Shown: positions 1 to 5,356 of the stretch, piece by piece
Layout of the letters: each line of letters opens with the position of its first letter
Numbering within the stretch: position 1 is the stretch's first letter
DNA from: Candidatus Thalassarchaeaceae archaeon
GTDB lineage: Archaea; Thermoplasmatota; Poseidoniia; Poseidoniales; Thalassarchaeaceae
Direction of reading: 5' to 3'
Assembly (NCBI GenBank): GCA_013330385.1
Contig: DUIL01000168.1
Location: 1 to 5,919 of the forward strand
Length of the DNA: 5,919 nucleotides
Program-made: the position numbers and the translations under genes
Notes under the pieces: model-generated
Database searches by the model: none
Seen by the model: the letters and a program-made list of their open reading frames with translations, nothing else
Told to the model about the DNA's origin: nothing

Positions 1-546
1 TTCAGCATCCTTCTTTCCTAGAACTAATTCGCTTGGCGCCCAACGCTGTAACTCATCCCTAATTCTCTCAAATCGACCGGCCCCTGAATGCTCCTGTAAC
101 CAAGCCCTACCTGTCGATGAATCAAGAATTGCAAGACCCAATCCATCTGCTCGAGAAACAATTCCGGCTAGCAGACTAGAACCATCCTCTCCAATCAAAT
201 TCTCTTCATACAGTGAACCTGGAGTGTAGACTCTAGTTACCACTCGCTCAAGAATTTTTGAGCCAGGGCGTAACTCATCTTCCTGCTCACACAAGGTTAC
301 TTTGTATCCCGCTTTCAGCATTCCTTGAAGATATGATTCTACAGAGTGCCAAGGAACTCCTGCCATTGGAACGGGGGAGTCTGAATTTTTGTCTCGACTG
401 GTCAAAGTAATCCCTAGTACTTCTGATGCGAGAACGGCATCATCATGGAACATCTCATAGAAATCTCCCATTCGAAAGAAGAGAACCGTATCGGGATGTT
501 GGGCCTTAATCTCAGCAAACTGATCGAGCATTGAACGCTTTGACAT
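1..546 (-). CDS. mutS: DNA mismatch repair protein MutS, N-terminal part (3' end beyond left edge)
   Basis: The reverse strand reads 182 codons without a stop from ATG 546-544 to the window edge. The product is the N-terminus of MutS, which binds mismatched or looped DNA and recruits MutL. Residues 25-33 read RMGDFYEMF, containing the Phe-x-Glu mismatch-reading motif (F29, E31; E. coli F36/E38). MAGVPWHSVESYL (61-73) and TPGSLYEENLI (108-118) match conserved blocks of domain I and the domain I/II border; the connector domain begins near residue 125. Presence of domain I with Phe-x-Glu places it in the bacterial-type MutS1 lineage rather than MutS2 or a MutS4/5-like form. In archaea this type is patchy and usually explained by transfer from bacteria (known of the family; not testable here). 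ATG 546 is preferred over in-frame ATG 561 because a strong Shine-Dalgarno lies between them. Clamp and ATPase domains lie outside the window. It is divergent from the transporter gene. Confidence 0.95.
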   Translation of the reverse strand, partial: MSKRSMLDQFAEIKAQHPDTVLFFRMGDFYEMFHDDAVLASEVLGITLTSRDKNSDSPVPMAGVPWHSVESYLQGMLKAGYKVTLCEQEDELRPGSKILERVVTRVYTPGSLYEENLIGEDGSSLLAGIVSRADGLGLAILDSSTGRAWLQEHSGAGRFERIRDELQRWAPSELVLGKKDAE

Positions 547-551
547 CAAAT

Positions 552-559
552 TCACCTCC
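552..559 (-). promoter_or_regulatory. Strong Shine-Dalgarno site of mutS
   Basis: On the reverse strand the bases read GGAGGTGA, an eight-base match to the 3' end of 16S rRNA, five bases before ATG 546. It decides the start: the alternative in-frame ATG at 561-559 overlaps the site itself and has no comparable motif before it. It is the strongest ribosome binding site in the window. Confidence 0.8.
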
Positions 560-607
560 ATCGCTAACGCTGCGCGTAGGTCAACTCACAGAGCCGGGGG
601 TGCATAA

Positions 608-643
608 GCAATACCCTCTCCGCCCCTATGGGGCGGCTATTGC
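608..643. repeat. Two-part inverted repeat between divergent mutS and EamA genes
   Basis: The outer arms GCAATA (608-613) and TATTGC (638-643) pair perfectly over 6 bp. Inside them CCGCCCC (620-626) and GGGGCGG (630-636) pair over 7 bp around a TAT loop. The unpaired bases between are CCCTCT on the left and C on the right, giving 13 pairs in all. No T-run follows on either strand, so it is not a standard terminator. Position between divergent starts suggests an operator for a dimeric regulator or a structured leader; this is inference. The core GCCCCTATGGGGC recurs with one change at 1649-1661. Confidence 0.6.
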
Positions 644-687
644 ATCCCTCATACTATCTTATGTCTGAAAACCTCGGCGAATGCAAA

Positions 688-695
688 GAGGAGGG
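688..695 (+). promoter_or_regulatory. Shine-Dalgarno site of the EamA transporter
   Basis: GAGGAGGG lies seven bases before ATG 703 and fixes that codon as the start. Earlier in-frame ATGs at 628 and 661 have no such site, and ATG 628 falls in the loop and right arm of the hairpin at 620-636. A T/A-rich stretch at about 651-660 (ATACTATCTT) could serve as the TATA element, but this is weak. Confidence 0.7.
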
Positions 696-702
696 CCATT
701 CG

Positions 703-1644
703 ATGCAGCAAGATAGACAATTGGGAATGCATGGTTTAATGCTACTCGTTGCGATAATATGGGGGATATCTTGGGCTGTTGGGAGAATATTGGCCACAGG
801 GCTTCCTCCAATGACGGGAGCATGGCTTCGATATATTGTGACAACTTTACTGTTCTACATTTGGTTTGCAATTCAATATTCACAAGGACAACCTGTGAAA
901 TGGCTTCCAGCAGAAAAGAAATCATGGAAAACGCTGATAATTATAGCTACAACTGGAGTCTTATTCTACCAAGCATTCTTCATGCATGGAATGATGTATA
1001 CAGCAGCAGGTGATGCCTCACTAATCATAACTTTCAATCCTATTTTCACAGTACTTCTAGCAGCTCCAATGTTAGGTCAACCTATATCTCGCAGAATGTT
1101 CATTGGGTTGATGTGTGGGTTTATCGGAGTCTTTGTTGTTACAGGATGGTCCCCTAACACAGATCTACCTGCTGATGAAAGAATTTTGGGGAATCTATTG
1201 GTTCTAATCGCGTCTTTAAGTTGGGCATTTACAACTAACATGACCAAGCGAATGATGGAACGACGCAAGGGGGAAGAGGAAGCTACTGCACTTCAGATTG
1301 TAGTTTGGTATTCACTTCTAGGAACTTTGATGCTTACTCCATTCGCAGCAATGGATGCCTGGCAACACGGAATTCCTGAACCCACAATGAAAGATTGGTA
1401 TGCAATCCTATATCTTGGATCTCTCTCTACAGTATTAGCCTACTATTGGTTCGCCATGGGAATAGAGAAATTGGGAGCAACCGCTGCCTCCTCCTATGTG
1501 TTCCTAGTACCTGTGTTTGGAGTATTAGGTGGAGTCGGGTTACTTGGTGAAAAGATAGGTTGGACACTCCTCATTGGCTTCTTGATGATTGTTGCGGGAG
1601 TAAGGGTTGTTCAATCGGAGAGCGAGAGACTACGAACAGGATAA
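703..1644 (+). CDS. EamA/DMT-superfamily transporter, ten membrane helices
   Basis: The protein has 313 residues from ATG 703 and is almost entirely hydrophobic. About ten membrane segments can be drawn, near 10-28, 37-56, 76-94, 104-122, 130-148, 161-178, 198-216, 232-250, 264-283 and 286-306. The two-fold EamA duplication is visible: WGISWAVGR (20-28) opens the first half and ASLSWAFTTNMTKR (170-183) the second. LGQPISR (124-130) and LGEKIGW (281-287) sit at matching places near the ends of the halves. The length of about 300 residues is normal for the family. Members export amino acids, metabolites or other small molecules across the cytoplasmic membrane; the substrate cannot be read from sequence. 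A basic, charged loop (TKRMMERRKGEEE, 181-193) separates helices 6 and 7. The gene looks somewhat more AT-rich than rpl10e by eye and has hairpins on both sides. Family call is secure, substrate unknown. Confidence 0.9.
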   Translation: MQQDRQLGMHGLMLLVAIIWGISWAVGRILATGLPPMTGAWLRYIVTTLLFYIWFAIQYSQGQPVKWLPAEKKSWKTLIIIATTGVLFYQAFFMHGMMYTAAGDASLIITFNPIFTVLLAAPMLGQPISRRMFIGLMCGFIGVFVVTGWSPNTDLPADERILGNLLVLIASLSWAFTTNMTKRMMERRKGEEEATALQIVVWYSLLGTLMLTPFAAMDAWQHGIPEPTMKDWYAILYLGSLSTVLAYYWFAMGIEKLGATAASSYVFLVPVFGVLGGVGLLGEKIGWTLLIGFLMIVAGVRVVQSESERLRTG

Positions 1645-1647
1645 TAC

Positions 1648-1662
1648 AGCCCCTACGGGGCT
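1648..1662. repeat. Short hairpin after the EamA gene, related to the upstream one
   Basis: AGCCCC (1648-1653) and GGGGCT (1657-1662) form a perfect 6-bp stem around the loop TAC, starting three bases after the transporter stop codon. The core GCCCCTACGGGGC differs by one base from GCCCCTATGGGGC at 621-636. It could mark the transcript end, but TCACTCAG follows rather than a T-run, so a terminator call is not justified. It may be a dispersed palindromic repeat. Confidence 0.5.
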
Positions 1663-1672
1663 TCACTCAGCA

Positions 1673-1707
1673 TTATATACAGCGGGCAGGTCGGCCGAGT
1701 CCGAGGT
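1673..1707 (+). promoter_or_regulatory. TATA box and Shine-Dalgarno site of rpl10e
   Basis: TTATATA at 1673-1679 is the best archaeal TATA box in the window. Transcription would start about 25 bases downstream, near 1700-1704, giving a leader of about 12 bases. GAGGT at 1703-1707 lies seven bases before ATG 1715. The promoter suggests the ribosomal gene is transcribed independently of the transporter upstream. The match is by eye to the consensus. Confidence 0.6.
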
Positions 1708-1714
1708 AGTATAG

Positions 1715-2260
1715 ATGGCACGCAAGCCAGCAAAGATGTATCGCCAGGTCAAAGGCCAGGCTTACACACGCAGAGAGTACACCGGTGGTGTCCCAAATAA
1801 CCGAATTCTACGCTATCACATGGGTAACCGTAAGGCTGCCGAAGCAGGTGAATTTGAAGTGGTTGTCAATCTAACTGTAGACAATGCAGTTCAGATTCGT
1901 CACACCGCACTTGAGGCAGCCCGCCAAGTATCAAATGCTACCATTAGAGAAGCCGCTGGAGAACTGGGCTATGCTCTTCGTGTCCACAAGTATCCTCACA
2001 ACATCCTTCGTGAAAACAAGCAAGCAACAGGAGCAGGAGCAGATCGTGTCTCTCAAGGGATGCGCCTATCCTTCGGCAAGAATGTCGGTACTGCGGCCCG
2101 AGTGAAGAAGAATGATGTCATCGTATCAATTCACACATCTGCAGAATTCTATCTCGATGCTCGCAATGCTCTTCGTAAGGCTGGAATGAAATTCCCTAGC
2201 CCAACTCACATCAGAGTTGCTCGAGGTGAAGAGCACCTGAGAGTTAAGGGACTAATATGA
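1715..2260 (+). CDS. rpl10e: Large-subunit ribosomal protein L10e (uL16 family)
   Basis: The 181-residue protein is the archaeal/eukaryotic form of uL16, which sits in the large subunit near the A site and the GTPase-associated region and helps position tRNA. The N-terminus MARKPAKMYR and YTRREY (17-22) are typical of L10e. The L10e signature region spans about 100-130, with ENKQATGAGADR (100-111), QGMRLSFGKNVG (114-125) and the following TAARV. The length fits archaeal L10e (roughly 160-180 residues). The start is supported by GAGGT seven bases upstream and by the conserved first residues. The hpt gene follows after 12 bases with its ribosome binding site overlapping this stop codon, so the two are probably cotranscribed. 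No internal anomaly is seen. Confidence 0.97.
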   Translation: MARKPAKMYRQVKGQAYTRREYTGGVPNNRILRYHMGNRKAAEAGEFEVVVNLTVDNAVQIRHTALEAARQVSNATIREAAGELGYALRVHKYPHNILRENKQATGAGADRVSQGMRLSFGKNVGTAARVKKNDVIVSIHTSAEFYLDARNALRKAGMKFPSPTHIRVARGEEHLRVKGLI

Positions 2261-2263
2261 GGT
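2259..2263 (+). promoter_or_regulatory. Ribosome binding site of hpt overlapping the rpl10e stop
   Basis: GAGGT shares its first two bases with the TGA stop of rpl10e (2258-2260) and lies nine bases before ATG 2273. The arrangement suggests that ribosomes ending rpl10e help initiation on the next gene. The coupling is inferred from spacing only. Confidence 0.5.
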
Positions 2264-2272
2264 CGACTGGGT

Positions 2273-2851
2273 ATGTCGCCCGGTGACCCGTTGACTATTC
2301 TTCAGAACTCACTGCGAGGAGCCCCTATCATTTGGAAGGGAGAATACCCCTACTTCATCCATCCCATTTCTGACGGAATTCCTAGAATGGACCCCGATGT
2401 TTTGAGAGCCACCAGAGATCTAATTGTATCTAGTGTAGATTGGTCCGAGGTTGACCTCCTTGTAACAGTTGAAGCAATGGGACTACCACTACTGGCAGCT
2501 GTGGGAGATGCAACGGGAAAACCAACTGTTGTTATCCGTAAGCGTTCGTATGGGATGGAAGGAGAAACTCGTGTAGATGTAGCAACTGGTTACTCTCAAT
2601 CAACCGTCTATATCAATGATATTGAGGCTGGTGAAAGAATAGTAATTGTAGATGATGTGATTTCAACTGGAGGGACTCTTGAACCACTATTGGAGACTCT
2701 TGAAAACATGGGAGTTATCCTTCAAGACGTTGTTATTGCAATCGAAAAGGGAGAAGGTAGAGAACGCCTGAACAGAGAACGGCCCCATTGGCCAGTTCGC
2801 TCACTCGCACGTATAGACATCATCGATGGAAAGGTCGAGATTGTCGAGTGA
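2273..2851 (+). CDS. hpt: Archaeal-type hypoxanthine (guanine) phosphoribosyltransferase
   Basis: The 192-residue protein is a type I phosphoribosyltransferase of purine salvage, converting hypoxanthine or guanine plus PRPP to IMP or GMP plus pyrophosphate in the cytoplasm. The PRPP-binding loop is clear at 123-135, IVIVDDVISTGGT, with acidic residues D127 and D128. TVEAMGLPL (65-73) and VVIRKRSYGMEGE (86-98) are typical of the archaeal HPRT family, which resembles adenine phosphoribosyltransferases in fold. The C-terminal DIIDGKVEIVE strand also fits. The length is usual (about 180-190). The base specificity cannot be settled from sequence: relatives include adenine enzymes, and some haloarchaeal members are annotated only as HGPRTase-like. 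It forms a probable operon with rpl10e; 63 bases then separate it from dph2. Confidence 0.87.
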   Translation: MSPGDPLTILQNSLRGAPIIWKGEYPYFIHPISDGIPRMDPDVLRATRDLIVSSVDWSEVDLLVTVEAMGLPLLAAVGDATGKPTVVIRKRSYGMEGETRVDVATGYSQSTVYINDIEAGERIVIVDDVISTGGTLEPLLETLENMGVILQDVVIAIEKGEGRERLNRERPHWPVRSLARIDIIDGKVEIVE

Positions 2852-2879
2852 GAAGACCTTCTAGCCCATGCAACCGCTC

Positions 2880-2885
2880 AAATAC
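2880..2885 (+). promoter_or_regulatory. Possible TATA-like element for dph2
   Basis: AAATAC in the 63-base gap between hpt and dph2 lies 35 bases before ATG 2915. A start of transcription 25 bases downstream would leave only a few leader bases. No Shine-Dalgarno motif precedes ATG 2915, which agrees with a nearly leaderless message. The motif is short and read-through from hpt is equally possible. Confidence 0.3.
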
Positions 2886-2914
2886 AGGACCTCGGACGGC
2901 GAGTTGGTCAAACC

Positions 2915-4018
2915 ATGGATTTGGAGCGTCATGATTTTCAACTCGACGATTTAGTCGAGAGAATCAAAGACAATGACCATCGTCTAGTTGCACTACAAGT
3001 TCCAGAAGGTCTGAAGATGCAGGCTCTTGAGATGATGGATGCTATCGAAGAGAACTCGGCGGCAAAGGTTGTACTTGCTGCTGACCCATGCTATGGTGCG
3101 TGCGATTTAGTGCACGACAAGATGCGCATGATGGGAGTGGAATTAGTTGCGCACATGGGACACAGTGCAATGAATATCGATTCAGGAATGCCTACTCATT
3201 TCATTCCTGTAACCTATGATGGAGATCCTGAAATTGACCCTGTTGTACCTATTCTAGCAAGGCACAAGGCAATTGCTGAGGCTCGAATGTCAAAGAAAGA
3301 AGAAGAGTTAACAGACGAGGAGGCTCAGGAGCGTTTCCTAGATGCAGTTGGACGTGTAGCACCTCTAAGCGGAACCAGATTGGGATTAGTTGGGTCAATT
3401 CAGCACTTGCATTTACTACAAGAATACAAAGAAAGGTTGGAGAAAGCGGGCTTTGATGTAGAAATACCAATAGGAGGAGCCCGCTTGACTTTCCCTGGCC
3501 AAGTATTAGGTTGCAACTATTCAGGAGATGATCCCACAATTGGTCACTACCTCTTCCTTGGTTCTGGTGATTTTCACCCAATAGGCCTAGTCATGCACAC
3601 AGGTAAGCCTCTTGCTCTGCTAGACCCTTACACTGGTGAAGCGGGTGAGATGTCTCTAGAGCGCATCGAGCGTATCCTTCGCCAGCGCATGGGGCTAATT
3701 TTTGCAGTTGATAATGCCAATTCATTCGGTATTCTAATCGGAGAGAAGCCCGGACAAATGCGTCGTAATCTAGCGATTCGGATGAAAAGACTACTTGAGA
3801 CACATGGCAAGAAAGGATACTTACTTGCCTTAGATCATGTAGGACCTGACCTTATCGATTTTTACCCCGTTGATGCATTCGTAAATACTGCCTGCCCACG
3901 CATCGCCATAGATGATGCGGTCAAGTATGACAAGCCACTAATTACGCCATTTGAATTAGAAGTGGCACTTGGTGAAAAACAATGGGAAAATGGCTATCAA
4001 TTTGATGAAATTCCTTGA
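2915..4018 (+). CDS. dph2: Diphthamide biosynthesis enzyme Dph2 (3-amino-3-carboxypropyl transferase)
   Basis: The 367-residue protein catalyses the first step of diphthamide formation. It transfers the 3-amino-3-carboxypropyl group of S-adenosylmethionine to a histidine of elongation factor 2 by a non-canonical radical mechanism. Three cysteines that hold the 4Fe-4S cluster are in their family contexts: C59 in ADPCYGACD (56-64), C200 in VLGCNY (197-202) and C327 in NTACPR (324-329). The opening ALQVPEGLK (26-34) matches the conserved N-terminus, and the C-terminal TPFELEVALG (344-353) is also typical. It is somewhat longer than the Pyrococcus enzyme (342 residues); a highly charged stretch at about 118-142 (SKKEEELTDEEAQER within it) accounts for the extra length. 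Archaeal Dph2 acts as a homodimer. The start at 2915 leaves a normal N-terminus; no other in-frame start is better supported. An elongation factor 2 modifier fits the translation-rich surroundings. Confidence 0.95.
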   Translation: MDLERHDFQLDDLVERIKDNDHRLVALQVPEGLKMQALEMMDAIEENSAAKVVLAADPCYGACDLVHDKMRMMGVELVAHMGHSAMNIDSGMPTHFIPVTYDGDPEIDPVVPILARHKAIAEARMSKKEEELTDEEAQERFLDAVGRVAPLSGTRLGLVGSIQHLHLLQEYKERLEKAGFDVEIPIGGARLTFPGQVLGCNYSGDDPTIGHYLFLGSGDFHPIGLVMHTGKPLALLDPYTGEAGEMSLERIERILRQRMGLIFAVDNANSFGILIGEKPGQMRRNLAIRMKRLLETHGKKGYLLALDHVGPDLIDFYPVDAFVNTACPRIAIDDAVKYDKPLITPFELEVALGEKQWENGYQFDEIP

Positions 4019-4025
4019 TTCGTCT

Positions 4026-4059
4026 CTCGCGCGCATGCGTCACACTCGCGTACATACGT
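4026..4059. repeat. Two imperfect 15-bp direct repeats upstream of orc1/cdc6
   Basis: CTCGCGCGCATGCGT (4026-4040) and CTCGCGTACATACGT (4045-4059) match at 12 of 15 bases, all three differences being transitions, with a four-base spacer (CACA) and a 19-bp period. The same segment contains an inverted repeat, GCGCGCA (4029-4035) with TGCGCGC (4059-4065), and the palindrome CGCATGCG (4032-4039). The tract is much richer in GC than the flanking genes and lies just before the TATA-like AAATAT at 4072. It could be a binding site for Orc1/Cdc6 itself or for a regulator. It does not resemble the known origin recognition box consensus. Confidence 0.55.
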
Positions 4060-4071
4060 GCGCGCTGCAGC

Positions 4072-4077
4072 AAATAT
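4072..4077 (+). promoter_or_regulatory. TATA-like element of orc1/cdc6
   Basis: AAATAT lies 38 bases before ATG 4110, immediately downstream of the GC-rich repeats. Transcription would start near 4100-4104 and leave a very short leader. A GGTGA at 4088-4092 is 17 bases from the start codon, too far for a normal Shine-Dalgarno. Confidence 0.4.
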
Positions 4078-4109
4078 CTCTAATAACGGTGAAAGCACGA
4101 ATCGAATGA

Positions 4110-5285
4110 ATGGCAGGATACCTCGACCGCATCGGAGCAGGCAAAGTCCTGCTAGACAAGGGCCCCTTGTCGTACGACTGGATTCCCCCCCATCTCATAG
4201 GACGCGATGTTGAACTCAGCGACATGGCATCGTTATTTTCTCAGATAGAGAATCATGACACTAGTTGTAGGGCAGTCATCTTAGGACCAGTAGGTTCTGG
4301 AAAGACTGTTCTGACACAACGTTTCGGAGAGGACATTCAACGCCATTTGGATGGACGCAGAAAGATTGTTCTCGCACATGTCAATTGCCGCAATCACCCA
4401 ACAGGGTCACAGGTCCTACAGCAAATTGCTCTGACTCTAGATTCTCGCCACCCTGAGAGGGGATTCAGTACTGGCGAGATTATCCAAACTATTCGTCGAA
4501 ACCTGCATACTCATGAAAGCCATCTGCTACTGATTCTCGATGAAGTCGATGTTCTAGTTCGTAGAGATTCCTCTGACCTTATCTACAAACTTCTACGAAT
4601 AGATGAGGGGCAGGAACATACGGGTTCTATTTCCCTGATTCTAGTAAGTCAAGATCATACTCTATTGAAGTACTTCGAACCTGCAGTAATTTCACGCCTA
4701 GGTCAATCAAATATCATTGAATTACAACCTTACGATGCAGATACACTTACGGGAATCGCAGGTCAAAGGGCGGGAGTTGCCTGCAGAACTGGGGCTGTAT
4801 CTGATGAAACATTGAGTAAAATTGGTCGATTCTCCGCTGATGTTGGAGATGCGAGAATGGCTATTGAGTTGCTTGATGCTGCTATACGCAGAGCTGAGAA
4901 AGCGGGTCGCGGCGATGTTCTACCTGAAGATGTACGGCCGAGTACGTTACGCAAGGCATCTCTTGAACCCGCACAAGTTGACAATCTTTCAATTCATCAG
5001 AAATTAGTACTACTTGGTATCTGCCGACGTCTGAAGAAAACCAATGAAATTTCAAGTGGAGATGCACAGAAATTGTATCAATTAGTTTGCGAAGAGTTTG
5101 CCTTCAAACCTCGTAGTTATACCACCTTTTGGAAGCATCTCAAGGCACTTGAAATTGAAGGTCTAATTGAAACAAAGACTGCTAATGCTAGTGCCGGTCG
5201 AGGTAGAACACAACACATCACAATGACAAATACAGCCCCCGCTACACTTGAGAGTAGAATCGAGAAAGAATTGCTGCGAGGCTGA
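4110..5285 (+). CDS. cdc6: Orc1/Cdc6-family replication initiator ATPase
   Basis: The 391-residue protein is an archaeal Orc1/Cdc6, an AAA+ ATPase that binds origins and loads the MCM helicase. Walker A is GPVGSGKT (59-66) and Walker B LILDEVD (141-147). Sensor 1 is ILVSQD (177-182), R196 in ISRLG is a candidate arginine finger, and sensor 2 is GDARMAIELLDAA (246-258). The C-terminal third (about 285-380) is the winged-helix DNA-binding domain; LSIHQKLVLLGI (283-294) and the later SYTTFWKHLKALEIEGLI region fit. The N-terminal segment up to about 35, with GPLSYDWIPPHLIGRD, matches the family. Length is typical (about 390-410). Sensor 1 has Gln where many relatives have Asn. ATG 4106, four bases earlier, is out of frame. 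Archaeal origins often lie next to orc1/cdc6, and odd repeats precede this gene, but no consensus origin boxes are seen. Which paralogue it is cannot be told here. Confidence 0.95.
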   Translation: MAGYLDRIGAGKVLLDKGPLSYDWIPPHLIGRDVELSDMASLFSQIENHDTSCRAVILGPVGSGKTVLTQRFGEDIQRHLDGRRKIVLAHVNCRNHPTGSQVLQQIALTLDSRHPERGFSTGEIIQTIRRNLHTHESHLLLILDEVDVLVRRDSSDLIYKLLRIDEGQEHTGSISLILVSQDHTLLKYFEPAVISRLGQSNIIELQPYDADTLTGIAGQRAGVACRTGAVSDETLSKIGRFSADVGDARMAIELLDAAIRRAEKAGRGDVLPEDVRPSTLRKASLEPAQVDNLSIHQKLVLLGICRRLKKTNEISSGDAQKLYQLVCEEFAFKPRSYTTFWKHLKALEIEGLIETKTANASAGRGRTQHITMTNTAPATLESRIEKELLRG

Positions 5286-5290
5286 AACCT

Positions 5291-5303
5291 TCACCGTAGG
5301 TGA
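5291..5303. repeat. Small inverted repeat between cdc6 and rps6e
   Basis: TCACC (5291-5295) and GGTGA (5299-5303) pair perfectly over 5 bp around GTA, five bases after the cdc6 stop. No T-run follows. It may be a weak end-of-message structure, but a 5-bp palindrome can occur by chance. Confidence 0.25.
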
Positions 5304-5316
5304 TTCCGAACCGCTC

Positions 5317-5352
5317 TTATAGGGGTCTCTTGTCGGGAGGCCGTTCAGGTGA
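5317..5352 (+). promoter_or_regulatory. TATA-like element and Shine-Dalgarno site of rps6e
   Basis: TTATA at 5317-5321 lies 40 bases before ATG 5357, the same distance as the TATA box of rpl10e from its gene. AGGTGA at 5347-5352 lies four bases before ATG 5357 and supports that codon over the in-frame GTG at 5300, which sits inside a small palindrome and upstream of the TATA element. Confidence 0.5.
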
Positions 5353-5356
5353 CATC

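Noticed and set aside
628..702. N-terminal extension of the EamA transporter from ATG 628 or ATG 661
   Set aside because: ATG 628 lies in the loop and arm of a hairpin, neither codon has a ribosome binding site, and the extra residues do not look like family sequence. ATG 703 has GAGGAGGG at good spacing.
1648..1662. Intrinsic terminator after the transporter
   Set aside because: The hairpin is convincing but is followed by TCACTCAG, not a T-run, so only a repeat is recorded.
2851..2862. AGAAGACCTTCT inverted repeat after hpt
   Set aside because: At most a 4-bp stem with a four-base loop, too weak to call a terminator.
1695..2900. Shared TCCGAGGT motif upstream of rpl10e and, inverted, upstream of dph2
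   Set aside because: An eight-base match in opposite orientation in about 6 kb is expected by chance and includes part of a ribosome binding site.
3249..3581. 110-codon reverse-strand reading frame inside dph2
   Set aside because: It lies wholly within a well-conserved gene, shows no recognisable domain, and its composition follows from the opposite strand.
4019..4109. Defined replication origin
   Set aside because: The spacer is short, GC-rich rather than AT-rich apart from its end, and has no recognisable origin recognition boxes. Repeats alone do not establish an origin.
5300..5356. N-terminal extension of eS6 from GTG 5300
   Set aside because: The added 19 residues have no eS6 similarity, the GTG lies in a small palindrome upstream of the TATA-like element, and ATG 5357 has AGGTGA before it.
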